Assembly (NCBI RefSeq): GCF_032362555.1
Contig: NC_083536.1
Span: 5,146,001 to 5,210,000 of the forward strand
Direction: 5' to 3'
Source of the DNA: Amyelois transitella
Taxonomy: Eukaryota > Arthropoda > Insecta > Lepidoptera > Pyralidae
Length of the DNA stretch: 64,000 bases
The translations under genes and the position numbers were made by a program. Numbering within the stretch: the stretch's first letter is position 1; each line of letters begins with the position of its first letter. The notes below the pieces were generated by a model. That model saw only the letters and a program-made list of their open reading frames with translations. It had not been told where the DNA came from and searched no databases. Positions 29,819 through 41,003 of this stretch are shown here, in pieces.

Positions 29819-31139
29819 CTACTCTGTCAAGAAAGTAGCAGGAAAAGATCAATAATACACAAACTGTTTGTTATTCATCCAAATTTATTTTATCACCTTC
29901 CCAATATGCTCCTTTAGAAAAGATACACTTACGCCAACGAATAATCCAATCATCAAAACATTTTTTAAACGCTGTTTCCGGAATTGTGGTCAGTTCTCGC
30001 CGCGAATTCTCTTTTATGTCTTCTACCGATTGAAAACGGGTGCCACGAAGTGGTAATTTGAGTTTAGGAAAAAGAAAAAAGTCGGCTGGAGCCATATCTG
30101 GTGAATATGGTGGTTGCTCGATGGTATTTGTTGAGTGTTTGGTTAAAAATTCGTTCACAATGATGGCCTTGTGCGAAGGTGCATTATCATGGTGCAAAAT
30201 CCAAGAATTTTCTTTCCACAAATCTGGCCTTTTTCGTCGGATTTGCTCTCTTAAACGCCGCATAACACTCAAATAATATTCCTTATTTACCGTTTGACCT
30301 TCCGGCAAGAATTCCGAGTGCACAACACCGCGATAGTCAAAGAAAACAGTCAACATGACTTTGACTTTCGAACGACTTTGGCGTGGTTTTTTCGGTTTCG
30401 GTTCAGTTGGAAGGCGCCACTCCGAAGCTTGTCGACTAGTTTGCATGTCAAACTCGTAAACCCACGTCTCGTCACCAGTAACAATGCGTTTCATGAATGT
30501 TGGGTCGGAATTGACTCGTTCTAGCATGTCCTCAGCGACTCTCATGCGATTGAGTTTTTGAAAAAAATTCAGGTCTTTTGGGACTAGCCGAGCGGCAACA
30601 TGTTTCATACCCAAATTATTAGTTAAAATGGTACGGATCGACTCGTGAGATACAGAAAGTTCGGTGGCTATCTCTCTCAAAGTTGAATATGGATTTTCAG
30701 TCACTATTTCCTTCACTTTTGCGATGTTAACTTCAGTTGCAGACGTTGATGGCCTACCAGAGCGAGGCAAATCTTCCATCACATCTCGACCGCTTTTGAA
30801 CGCTTTGTACCACTCATAAGCACGAGTTTTTGATAAAGTCGATTCACCGTAAGCCTTCTGTAACATTTTCAGTGACTCCGAACACGATATTCCATTGGCA
30901 ATGCAAAATTTAAGACAAACTCTTTGTTCGATGTTTTTATCCATTATGAAATTAGCAATACACACTAGATATGATATAACTAAAAATAGCACTGTATTTA
31001 ATGTAAACAACAGATGCAACTCAAACTCCGCGCCAAAATGGAAAACAGTTGTGCCAATCTAACAACAACAAAAAAAACAAAAATTTGAATTTGGAACCAT
31101 AAATAAATAATCCATTCCCGATACTTTTCTGACTGAATG
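29819..31139 (-). mobile_element. mariner-2, complete element
   Basis: This 1321-bp copy is flanked by TA at 29817-29818 and 31140-31141 and has the same ends as mariner-1. It lies between two direct copies of a LINE 3' tail. Confidence 0.93.
29871..30944 (-). CDS. mariner transposase (DD34D), intact reading frame
   Basis: The 357-residue frame from the ATG at 30944 carries the same domains as mariner-1: WYKAFKSGRDVMEDLPRSGR, VTGDETWV, HHDNAPSHK and YSPDMAPADFFLF, with 34 residues between the second and third Asp. Differences from mariner-1 include YSTL for HSTL, SRQAS for SQQAS, RELTTIPE for RELTSIPE, KCIFSK for KCIVSK and GAYWEG for GAYFEG. The close match shows that both copies inserted recently from one source. 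The N-terminal part would bind the imperfect inverted ends. Confidence 0.94.
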   Translation of the reverse strand: MDKNIEQRVCLKFCIANGISCSESLKMLQKAYGESTLSKTRAYEWYKAFKSGRDVMEDLPRSGRPSTSATEVNIAKVKEIVTENPYSTLREIATELSVSHESIRTILTNNLGMKHVAARLVPKDLNFFQKLNRMRVAEDMLERVNSDPTFMKRIVTGDETWVYEFDMQTSRQASEWRLPTEPKPKKPRQSRSKVKVMLTVFFDYRGVVHSEFLPEGQTVNKEYYLSVMRRLREQIRRKRPDLWKENSWILHHDNAPSHKAIIVNEFLTKHSTNTIEQPPYSPDMAPADFFLFPKLKLPLRGTRFQSVEDIKENSRRELTTIPETAFKKCFDDWIIRWRKCIFSKGAYWEGDKINLDE

Positions 31140-31142
31140 TAT

Positions 31143-31880
31143 ATTCAAATTCAAATTCAAAATTTTTATTCATTATTATAGGATACTATTATATCGCTTA
31201 ATAATTGTCGTATGGTTTAACAACTTGGTTGACGTCAAATAAATTACTTAAAAACTAAGTTTACTGCCGCTTCCAAGGCGTCAGTGCAGAAGAAGCGGTA
31301 ACAAACTGCACTGCAGCATTTTCTTCAACAACGTCAACTTCACAATATTAAATTATACTTAGAATAGAATGTGGATGGGAGAATACATTGTTCAGATTTA
31401 TATATTTATGAGATTTAATATTGAAAAAAGAAAAAAAAAATATATATATATATATATTTTATGGATTGCCAATTTTAAAAAGATTTATGTACAGAGTGTA
31501 CTGAATTTAGATTTAAGTTCAAATCAAAATACAATTAATTAGAGGTTCCTGTGCCAAGCTCAAGCCAGATGTTTTCATTAAGGTAATCATCAGTCCTATA
31601 ATAAGCCTTCTCACAAAGTACTTTCTTTACATACTCTTTGAATTTTCGGTTGGGCATATCAAGAACAGACTCCGGCAACCTATTATAAAATCGTATACAG
31701 TTCCCCATAAATGATTTACTGACTTTGCTAAGCCTATGAAACGGCATGACTAATTTATGATTATTACGTAAATTTCTATCAGTTGTGGCACTAACTTTTT
31801 GAAAAAAAGAGGTATTTGAATCTATTAAGCATAAAATACATTTCCAACCTCAAACTAAGCAAAAAGGGAAAATATTAGTA
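31143..31880 (-). pseudogene. Non-LTR ORF2 C-terminus and 3' UTR (copy B)
   Basis: The coding part (31535 to about 31870) reads MPFHRLSKVSKSFMGNCIRF then YNRLPESVLD and F-K-E-Y-V-K-K-V-L-C-E-K-A-Y-Y, a common extreme C-terminus of insect LINE ORF2 proteins. Upstream residues (SATTDRNLRNNHKLV) fit the same frame, which a stop then interrupts. The 3' UTR (31143-31534) contains an AT microsatellite and the tail repeated as copy A. The catalytic domains are gone. Confidence 0.7.
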
Positions 31881-32779
31881 TTAGCACAGCATGTGAGAGA
31901 AGTGGAAGAGCTTAGAACGAACGGGAAAAGCTTCTTAATAAGAGCATAAGTGTATTGTCTTTTGGAACAATATAGTGTTCTCACTCACATTCATGCGTAT
32001 GAATAATGCCATCACTCTCGCACTTACAGGGAAAGTTTAATGGCGTCTGAGGGGACGAATGGCCCTTCGGTTTGGTCTGTCCGTATCCAAAGGGTCTTAA
32101 AATTATACCTAAAATTACATATATAAAATTTAGCCTTGCTACTTTAACGTAGTTTAAGTACTAAATTTTTAAATAATATTCAAGACGTCTGGCAGCAGTA
32201 ATGGCCCACGGAAAGTGTTTGGCAATAGTCAATTTTAATTCTATATAATATACTCAAAAACATATTTGAAAACGATCTTTGCTACTTTAACGTAGGTAAC
32301 TTAATTTTTTATGTACCTGTACTTCGTGCTACCTGAGAAACGGTCCCGTTTTCAAGGTAGTGGGTACGCGTACCTCTTAATAACACATTATACTAAAAAT
32401 CCTCAAAATGACGTAGGTCTGGGGGCTCTGGGATCTTAGACTAATATAACTTATTCCTACTCTTGTGAATACCTAATGTAGCCCATTCACTGAACTGTAA
32501 TCTATTACGAATTTTGACTTGTTTCTGCTTGAACCTTTTTGAGTATTCAGCAGAAATCATATTAAATAAATTGTTATAATGACATACCAGACACCTTTTC
32601 GCTGACGAGAATGTTGCCATTGTCTATTCCAATTAGTCATTAATTGTGGTTTAGCTAGAAGTCTTAGGTCTCAAGAGTAATGAAATTTGTGACAGTCAGA
32701 GCCTGAAGTAGAAGCTTGTTTAGCCCACATATCTACTGATTCATTACCCTTAGTTCTCTTCTCTCTTAGTTCTTAGTCC
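31881..32779. other. About 900 bp without a recognisable gene
   Basis: No frame longer than 60 codons and no known repeat was recognised. The phrase TTGCTACTTTAACGTAG occurs twice (about 32134 and 32278), each near TAAATTTT or TTAATTTTTTA, suggesting an old internal duplication. Confidence 0.4.
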
Positions 32780-32941
32780 TTATAGCAATGACTTTGAGTT
32801 TTTTATTTCTTCTCCCGTAAAAGCCGACACACAAATTCTCACTAGAGACTCCTCATCTATTACCGATATTTTATTTTGAATATACGATAACATTTCGTCA
32901 ATCACTATATTACAAACGTTACACTTAACTATGTCCGTCAT
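32780..32941 (-). pseudogene. N-terminal fragment of an unknown lepidopteran element protein
   Basis: From the ATG at 32941 the 53 residues begin MTDIVKCNVCNIVIDEMLSY and continue NKISVIDEESLVRICVSAF, then EEIKNSKSLL and a stop. The C-x2-C start followed by this helical block is something I recall at the N-terminus of many repetitive lepidopteran proteins of unknown role. A GC-rich leader with a GCGC run lies at 32990-33004. It is truncated at the stop and I cannot name a function. Confidence 0.4.
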
Positions 32942-33879
32942 CTTTTCGTAAATTACGATAGCTCCGTACAAAAACACGACACACACCGAAGCGCGCGCGC
33001 GCATATCCGCGGGACCAGTTAGACCAACAGAAACGTATATTTAACTATAGACTTTCGAGGGCACGTCGCATTGTGGAAGCTACATTCGGCGTATTGGCAC
33101 GAAAGTGACACATACCACTTTCGTGCAAAGACTTTGAATGCAAAGTGGAAACGGTTGACAAAATCGTAAAAGCCACTTGTGTAATGCATAATTTTTTAAT
33201 TGAAAGACAAACTAATTATTTGGATTCCATTGATAAAACAAATACAAGTACTCTTGTATCCGTTCCTAGCATTTCCGTCGACGAGTCAAGTTATGGTTAT
33301 GATGTAAGACAGAAATACTGCTCTTATTTCAATAACTAGCTGTGCCCGCGACTTCGTCCGCGTGGAATAGTTATTTTGTGCATCATTGAAGCCCTCAAGG
33401 AGGAATAATTTTCCCCGTTTTTTTCACATTTTTCATTATTTCTTCGCTCCTTATAGATGCAGCGTGATAATAAATAGCCTAAAGCCTTCCTCGATAAATG
33501 GTCTATTAGACACAAAAAGAAATTTTAAATTCGAACCAGTAATTCCTGAGATTAGCGCGTTCAAACAAACAAACAAATTCTTCAGCTTTATAATATTAGT
33601 ATAGATTATGCAAAAAAATTGATGTACCTACGTGAGTGCGTGTTTGAGGATGCTATTCAATCACGAAAATTCTACTGGATGGATTTTGATGAAACTTACG
33701 TACACGGGAAGAATAATGCCTGGAATAGAACATAGTTTATTTTTCTTACAAAAGCAAAGTCCCGGGGGCGTAGCTGTTAAAAAACAAATAAATTCTAAAG
33801 ACAAAAAAAGGAAATTATAATAATGGAAAGTTAAAGTATCTCTTTGTATACAACATTTGCTGTCTTGCCCATTGGAGAC

Positions 33880-34165
33880 ATCACAAATAAACTGTCACAG
33901 CTGGTGACCCGCGGAAAGCGACGTAGAGCTGTCCGTGTGAGAAGCAATTCGTTCTGAGGTCGACTCCGGCTGCTCCAAGCGTTTGACCTTGCAATTTGTT
34001 AATCGTCATCGCGAAACATATAGCCACTGGAAACTGAACACGCTTAAATTGAAATGGAAAGTTGTTGGGAATGAGGGGAATGCGTGGTATAAAAACAATT
34101 TCACCAGCTGCACAACCAGTAAGAATTTTAGCTTCTATAATATTGTTATGAAGCGAAAATGTATT
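33880..34165 (-). pseudogene. Helitron helicase C-terminal fragment
   Basis: The minus strand encodes, with breaks, [53 protein letters not shown] and LYVA. These are the last motifs (V-VI) of the Pif1-like helicase found in Helitron-1, -4 and -6. The Walker motifs are deleted, so the copy is non-autonomous. Confidence 0.75.
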
Positions 34166-35264
34166 GTGAGGGCAATGTTAAAATATTAAGGGTTTTGAAA
34201 AAATCTCTAAGTGAATCTATTTGTTTTAAGCCGTAGCCGTGTGATGGGTACCTTTGAGCCGGGTACGATTCGGGGTGGAATTTTTGATTGACAATTATAT
34301 ATATTACATTTAGATTGAATAACTATTTTAGATTAATTGTAGAGAATAAAATTTGACATCAAATCAGATAAATAAGAAATTACCCGTTTTGACATAAATG
34401 CATTTGAGTGACAATATACAGCCGTAGATAGCTCGAATTGCCCTTTTTTTTGTAAACTATAATAATACTTTTAATTCGCATGTGGCGCCATCTCGTATCA
34501 GGTAGTCAAAAAATAAATATCTAAACCACGGGAACTAAATCAATGGTGAAACGGTAAGTACTGGCGTTACTACATTGTGTTTTATTCCTGCTAATCTTGA
34601 GCGATGCATTGTCGCCGATGCGGGGCGCGTCAAACTACCTACATAAAAAAAAATCTTCTCCAAGATGTGGTGAAACGGTAAGTACTGGCGAAACTAAAGC
34701 AATGAAAAAAAGAATTTCTAATAAATTGAAAATTTTGCCAGCGGCTACAATCGTGTTTTTTCTTAAATTCTCATGAGGCGCCATCTCGTATCGGGTGGGA
34801 AAAAAAATAAATATCTAAACCACGGGAACTTAATCAAAAAACAATGCATAATGAATTAAATCAATAAAATGCTATTTTTTTAATCATCATTAAAAATATG
34901 ATAATTAATTATTTATAGCTTTTTATATCGATTCAAAAATGACGAAGTTCCATACAAACTTGCACCCCCTATTTCATCCCCTTGGGATAGAATTTCAGGA
35001 TAAAAAGTAGCCTATATTCTAATCCAGGTTAATAGCTATATCTGTGCCGAATTTCGTTCAAATCCGTTCGGTAGATTTTGCGTGATGCGCGTACAAACAT
35101 ACAGACAGACAGACGGAGAGACAGACAGACAGACAGACAGACAAAAATTCTAAAAAAAATTGTTTTGGCTTCTATTGACCCTAAAAAGACCCCTTATAAT
35201 TTTTTTTCTTAAATATCTTCAATGTACAGACAAAGTTCAGTTACAGTTTTATTATATGTATGGA
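34166..35264 (-). other. Non-coding 5' half of Helitron-2
   Basis: No gene is seen. Blocks CATCTCGTATC, AATATCTAAACCACGGGAAC and GGTGAAACGGTAAGTACTGG recur here and in the array at 37057-41555, showing the shared family origin. Confidence 0.6.
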
Positions 35265-35325
35265 TGAAGGAAAACTGTCATGGCAGGATACTCTTATTTC
35301 GTCACGAATTCATCGCTCACAATAA

Positions 35326-35647
35326 ATACCCAAATATTGTAACTTGTATTTTAATATATAAAAATTATTAGATCATGATAAAAGCAAAATTCCTTTCTGA
35401 TTGCGTTATTTTTGCGAATTATTGTCATTACGAACATATTTTAGCTCTACTATTTCATTAGCTTACATAAACATCTGAGTTTAACAATCAAACTATAAAT
35501 CGATACCTAGTAAATTATTTCCAAATACTAAATTCAAATGTGTCAATATTATTTGCACTGATGTGTATTGATTACGAGTGACGCGATTCAGGTAGACAGA
35601 GAACCAATGACGGCTGGCGGCCAGTACGCGTCGCGTGAATATCAAAT
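35326..35647 (+). other. Harbinger internal sequence between its transposase and gypsy-1
   Basis: This is AT-rich sequence after the transposase stop. No convincing exon of the MADF gene was found on the minus strand. It ends with the AAAT duplication of gypsy-1. Confidence 0.45.
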
Positions 35648-35909
35648 TATAGCGGGCAACATTGTAGGCCCTTCCGGGGAGACATCGCGTCACTCTCCGC
35701 CCCCCTCGTCCATACCACGCCGTTCCCAGCGCCCGCGCAGAGGACCGCCCGTGCGCCTCATTGAACAAGTCATTCTTTAAACAACGCGCGGACCGGTGCG
35801 GTATGCACCTCTTATTAGCGAGCGAGTTTTGTTATTTCTTTTTATAAGTTACCGAAGTAAAGTTGTTATCCCGTAGTTGGCTTTTACTTCTCAATCTCGC
35901 CCCGCTATA
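35648..35909 (+). repeat. gypsy-1 5' LTR
   Basis: The 262-bp LTR starts TATAGCGGGCAACATTG and ends CTCGCCCCGCTATA, so its ends form a short inverted repeat. It matches the 3' LTR at 42810-43069, with a few substitutions and a 2-3-bp indel near 35812. Confidence 0.92.
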
Positions 35910-35930
35910 TTGGCGCCCAACGTGGGGCCG
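35910..35930 (+). promoter_or_regulatory. gypsy-1 primer binding site
   Basis: TTGGCGCCCAACGTGGGGCC follows the 5' LTR directly. TGGCGCCCAACG-type sequences pair with the 3' end of a tRNA and prime minus-strand DNA synthesis. I cannot name the tRNA with certainty. Confidence 0.75.
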
Positions 35931-36577
35931 TGTGCTCTTTTAGTGATTCGCGTGTGTTGTTTGTTGTTCACGTGTTCTACGACGGCAAGACGCCGTTTGT
36001 CACGTAGTCACGTTAAAGACTCAAAAGCTGGATATAGTTTCGCGACAGAAGTGTCTGTTATATTCCGCGAACAGCATAATTTAGGTTTTGTATCTAAACT
36101 GTTTGTGTACCTATCGTGACAGCGTGTCTGTTTGTTCCCACGATAGTGGACAGTTTACGTACCTAAATACCTAAATACCGTTTTAATAATACAAAAACTT
36201 ACCAAAAATAGTTTCGTGTACCATAAAAAAAAAAGGAACCGTTGTTTGGGTACGTGAACAGTTAACGTACCTAAATACTCTTTTGTGTTGAGACTTTACC
36301 TACCTGCAGTGAACAAAAACTTACCAAAAAGTTTTAGTGTACCCAAAAAAAAAAAAAAACCGTTATCGCGACAGTGTTACTGTTTTGTTTCGCGATACAT
36401 GTGTAGGCACTATAATAGTTACGACTTTTTTTTACGCGGCCTGACTTTTTAAGACTTTTTATACAACTATTGTGTGTGTTGGACATTATTTATAAAGACT
36501 GGTAAACGTTGTGATAGTGCATCTGGACTTTCGTGAACTCTTATTTCGACATACACGTATTGCTTCATCGTGTTACC
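35931..36577 (+). other. gypsy-1 5' leader
   Basis: About 650 bp lie between the primer site and the gag ATG with no coding frame. A roughly 110-bp unit is repeated loosely (ACGTACCTAAATAC, ACTTACCAAAAA and an A-run, at 36150-36235 and 36255-36360). CGCGACAGTGTTACTGT-type words also recur. Confidence 0.5.
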
Positions 36578-37056
36578 ATGGTGCTTACGAGATCTCGCGC
36601 AGAGAGTTCGTCGGCGGGCGCGGCCCAAGCTAATGTGGTGGCGTCGCCGCCGCCCACTCCGGAGGCTGTACAACAACCTGCACCTGCGCCAGAGGCTGTT
36701 CCATTGCCTCCGCTTGCTCCGATCATGATAACAACCGAGCAGCTGAGATTTTTAATGGAAAGGGTAAATGGCCCACCAACTGTAAGTAGTTCCTTACATG
36801 GTAATTTCGCAAAATGCACAGCACGATTCGACGGCGAGAAGTCTAGCAACGTGGAATCTTTTGTAGACGCCATAGAGGTCTATAAAGATTGTGTTGGAGT
36901 AAGCGACGAAAACGCCTTGCGTGGCTTGCCTATGTTACTCACCGGGTTGGCTGCGACATGGTGGCAGGGTGTGAAGGATCATACCCCAACCTGGTCTGCC
37001 GCCATCGAAGCACTCAAACAAACGTTTGGACCAAGGTTGCCCCCGCACAAAATTTA
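36578..37056 (+). pseudogene. gypsy-1 gag, first part
   Basis: The ATG at 36578 begins a Pro/Ala-rich N-terminus (PPPTPEAVQQPAPAPEAV) and then a capsid-like segment: ARFDGEKSSNVESFVDAIEV, GLAATWWQGVKD and AIEALKQTFGP. These match retrotransposon gag capsids. The frame is cut by the Helitron array after PHKI. Joined across the A|T site, it continues with YRKIFEREQRSNEATDL at 41557. The frame itself is intact up to the insertion. Confidence 0.82.
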
Positions 37057-37175
37057 TCCATACATATAATAAAACTGTAACTGAACATTGTCTGTACATT
37101 GAAGATATTTAAGAAAAAATAATGTAAGGGGTCTTTTTAGGGTCAATAGAAGCCAAAACATTTTTTTTTAAAATT

Positions 37176-37220
<45 letters not shown>

Positions 37221-37721
37221 CTGTCTGTATGTTTGTACGCGCATCACGCAAAATCTACCGAACGGATCTGAACGAAATTCGGCACAGATATAGTTAGTAA
37301 CCTGGATTAGAATATAGGCTACTTTTTATCCTGAAATTCTATACCAAGGGGATGAAATAGGGGGTGCAAGTTTGTTTGGAACTTCGTCATTTTTGAATCG
37401 ATATAAAAATCTATAAATAATTAATTATCATATTTATTATGATTGAAAAAATAGCATTTTATTGATTAAATTAATTATGCTTTGTTTATTTATTTAGTTC
37501 CCGTGGTTTAGATATTTATTTTTTGCCCACCCGATACGAGATGGCGCCTCATGAGAATTTAAGAAATAACACAATTGTAGCCGCTGGCAAAATTTTTAAT
37601 CCATACATATAATAAAACTGTAACTGAACATTGTCTGTACATTGAAGATATTTAAGAAAAAATATTGTAAGGGGTCTTTTTAGGGTCAATAGAAGCCAAA
37701 ACATTTTTTTTTTAAATTTTT

Positions 37722-37755
<34 letters not shown>

Positions 37756-38252
37756 CTGTCTGTATGTTTGTACGCGCATCACGCAAAATCTACCGAACGG
37801 ATCTGAACGAAATTCGGCACAGATATAGTTAGTAACCTGGATTAGAATATAGGCTACTTTTTATCCTGAAATTCTATACCAAGGGGATGAAATAGGGGGT
37901 GCAAGTTTGTTTGGAACTTCGTCATTTTTGAATCGATATAAAAATCTATAAATAATTAATTATCATATTTATTATGATTGAAAAAATAGCATTTTATTGA
38001 TTAAATTAATTATGCTTTGTTTATTTATTTAGTTCCCGTGGTTTAGATATTTATTTTTTGCCCACCCGATACGAGATGGCGCCTCATGAGAATTTAAGAA
38101 ATAACACAATTGTAGCCGCTGGCAAAATTTTTAATCCATACATATAATAAAACTGTAACTGAACATTGTCTGTACATTGAAGATATTTAAGAAAAAATAT
38201 TGTAAGGGGTCTTTTTAGGGTCAATAGAAGCCAAAACATTTTTTTTTTAATT

Positions 38253-38293
<41 letters not shown>

Positions 38294-39040
38294 CTGCCTG
38301 TATGTTTGTACGCGCATCACGCAAAATCTACCGAACGGATCTGAACGAAATTCGGCACAGATATAGTTAGTAACCTGGATTAGAATATAGGCTACTTTTT
38401 ATCCTGAAATTCAATACCAAGGGGATGAAATAGGGGGTGCAAGTTTGTTTGGAACTTCGTCATTTTTGAATCGATATAAAAATCTATAAATAATTAATTA
38501 TCATATCCATCCATACATATAATAAAACTGTAACTGAACATTGTCTGTACATTGAAGATATTTAAGAAAAAATATTGTAAGGGGTCTTTTTAGGGTCAAT
38601 AGAAGCCAAAACATTTTTTTTTTTAATTTTTGTCTGTCTGTCTGTCTGTCCGTCTGTCTGTCTGTATGTTTGTACGCGCATCACGCAAAATCTACCGAAC
38701 GGATCTGAACGAAATTCGGCACAGATATAGTTAGTAACCTGGATTAGAATATAGGCTACTTTTTATCCTGAAATTCTATACCAAGGGGATGAAATAGGGG
38801 GTGCAAGTTTGTTTGGAACTTCGTCATTTTTGAATCGATATAAAAATCTATAAATAATTAATTATCAAATTTATTATGATTGAAAAAATAGCATTTTATT
38901 GATTAAATTAATTATGCTTTGTTTATTTATTTAGTTCCCGTGGTTTCGATATTTATTTTTTGCCCACCCGATACGAGATGGCGCCTCATGAGAATTTAAG
39001 AAGTAACACAATTGTAGCCGCTGGCAAAATTTTTAATTAA
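37057..39040 (+). repeat. Four tandem copies of the Helitron 5' region
   Basis: Copy lengths are about 543, 535, 375 (truncated) and 530 bp. Each holds AGGGGTCTTTTTAGGGTCAA, a CTGT microsatellite of different length, ATCTACCGAACGGATCTGAA and ATAGGGGGTGCAAGTTTG. Each copy begins with TC directly after A, as a Helitron inserted at A|T would. Confidence 0.9.
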
Positions 39041-39389
39041 TTATATAATTAAAACTTCTTTTATTCATTGATTTAGTTTCGCCAGCACTTACTGTTTCAC
39101 CACATCTTTGAGAAGAATTTTTTTTTATGTAGGTAGGGTTTGACGCGCCCCGCATCGGCGACGGTTGCCATGCTCCTCAAGATTAGCAGGAATAACACAC
39201 ATGTAGTAACGCCAGTACTTACCATTTCACCATTGATTTAGTTCCCGTGGTTTAGATATTTATTTTTTGACCATCCGATACGAGATGGTGCCACGAGAAT
39301 TTAAGAAATAACGTGATTGTAGCCGCTGGCAAAATTAGATAGTACCGATGCTTGCAGCATCGGTACTTATTCGGTATAGTTCCTTAATT

Positions 39390-39744
39390 CACTTTCGGCA
39401 TCTGGACTGCCCGCGCATACAATTGCTCTAAAAGTAGACATTCTATTTTGTAATGGGACTGCCTTAAAGTGGTGTCGCTTCATAACATTATAGTAGAAGC
39501 TAAAATTCTTACTGGTTGTGCAGCGGGTGAAATTGTTTTTATACCGCGCATTCCGCTCATTCCCAACAATTTTCCATTTCAAATTAAGCGTGTACAGTTT
39601 CCAATGGCTATATGTTTCGCGATGACAATTAACAAATCGCAAGGTCAAACACTTGGAGCAGCCGGAGTCGACCTCAGGACGATTTGCTTCTCACACGGAC
39701 AGCTCTACGTCGCTTGCTCGCGGGTCACCAGCTGTGACAGTTAA
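39390..39744 (+). pseudogene. Helicase C-terminal fragment, first unit
   Basis: With frame breaks the sequence reads [63 protein letters not shown] and [13 protein letters not shown]. These are the terminal motifs of the Helitron Pif1 helicase, including the [11 protein letters not shown] region missing from Helitron-1. A fold-back at 39341-39367 lies just upstream. Confidence 0.8.
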
Positions 39745-40648
39745 TTTGTGATGTCTCCAATGGGCAAGACAGCAAATGTTGTAAACAAAGAGATAGGTAC
39801 TTTAACTTTCCATTATTATAATTTCCTTTTTTTGTCTTTAGAATTTATTCGTTTTTTAACAGCTGCGCTTCCGAGCTTTGCTTTTGTAAGAAAAATAAAC
39901 TATGTTCTATTCCAGGCATTATTCTTCCCGTGTACGTAAGTTTCATCAAAATCCATCCAATAGAATTTGCGTGATTGAATAGCATCCTCAAACAAGCACT
40001 CACGTAGGTTCATCAATTTTTTTGCATAATCTATACTAACATTATAAAGCTGAAGAGTTTGTTTGTTTGAACGCGCTAATCTTAGGAACTACTGATTCGA
40101 AATGAAAAATTATTTTTGCGTTGAATATACCATTTATCGAGGAAGGCTTTAGGCTATATAACATCACGCTGCAACTTTAACGAGAAAACAAAAAATGGAC
40201 TATGTGAAAAAAAACGGGGAAAATTATTCATCCTAGTGGGCTTCAATGATGCTCAAAATAACAAGTCCACGCGGACGAAGTCGCGGGCACAGCTAGTTAA
40301 TTATATAATTAAAACTTCTTTTATTCATTGATTTAGTTTCGCCAGCACTTACTGTTTCACCACATCTTTGAGAAGAATTTTTTTTATGAAGGTAGGGTTT
40401 GACGCGCCCCGCATCGGCGACGGTTGCCATGCTCCTCAAGATTAGCAGGAATAACACACATGTAGCAACGCCAGTACTTACCATTTCACCATTGATTTAG
40501 TTCCCGTGGTTTAGATATTTTTTTTTTGACCATCCGATACGAGATAGCGCCACGAGAATTTAAGAAATAACGTGATTGTAGCCGCTGGCAAAATTAGATA
40601 GTACCGATGCTTGCAGCATCGGTACTTATTCGGTATAGTTCCTTAATT

Positions 40649-41003
40649 CACTTTCGGCATCTGGACTGCCCGCGCATACAATTGCTCTAAAAGTAGACAT
40701 TCCATTTTGTAATGGGACTGCCTTAAAGTGGTGTCGCTTCATAACATTATAGTAGAAGCTAAAATTCTTACTGGTTGTGCAGCGGGTGAAATTGTGTTTA
40801 TACCGCGCATTCCGCTCATTCCCAACAATTTTCCATTTCAAATTAAGCGTGTACAGTTTCCAATGGCTATATGTTTCGCGATGACAATTAACAAATCGCA
40901 AGGTCAAACACTTGGAGCAGCCGGAGTCGACCTCAGGACGATTTGCTTCTCACACGGACAGCTCTACGTCGCTTGCTCGCGGGTCACCAGCTGTGACAGT
41001 TAA
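40649..41003 (+). pseudogene. Helicase C-terminal fragment, second unit
   Basis: This repeats 39390-39744, with a few substitutions (for example IVFIP preceded by GTG rather than GTT). It encodes the same terminal helicase motifs and carries the same upstream fold-back near 40600-40626, so the fold-back predates the tandem duplication. Confidence 0.8.

Larger units (their letters stand above)
33336..35264 (-). mobile_element. Helitron-2, chimeric copy in the Harbinger gene
   Basis: On the minus strand the element starts TCCATACATATAATAAAACT at 35264 and ends GTCGCGGGCACAGCTAG at 33336, between A and T of the host. Its last about 270 bp (33336-33605) are a different, small Helitron type with its own start (TCTATACTAATATTATAAAG). 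The 3' end of one family thus follows the 5' end of another. It contains a CTGT microsatellite (35102-35142) and a helicase C-terminal fragment. Confidence 0.85.
33017..35325 (+). pseudogene. PIF/Harbinger transposase C-terminus, split by Helitron-2
   Basis: The frame reads KRIFNYRLSRARRIVEATFG, LARK, a TGA at 33106-33108 where Trp is expected, then HIPLSCKDFE and VDKIVKATCVMHNFLIERQT, ending in CSYFNN. These are the last blocks of DDE_Tnp_4 transposases. The TAG at 33337-33339 comes from the Helitron CTAG. Removing 33336-35264 restores the frame (FNN then EGKLSWQDTLI) and ends at TAA 35323-35325, a normal Harbinger C-terminus. The N-terminal two thirds with the first catalytic residues are missing. 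A MADF exon in the opposite direction lies beyond gypsy-1, as expected for the second Harbinger gene. Confidence 0.82.

Noticed and set aside
36467..36676. Minus-strand frame overlapping the gypsy-1 gag start
   Set aside because: Antisense of the Ala/Pro-rich gag N-terminus, with no family resemblance.
39367..39648. Minus-strand frame [16 protein letters not shown] in the Helitron array (and its copy at 40626-40907; similar at 4782-5009 and 56274-56501)
   Set aside because: It is the antisense of the helicase C-terminus and appears in every copy for that reason.
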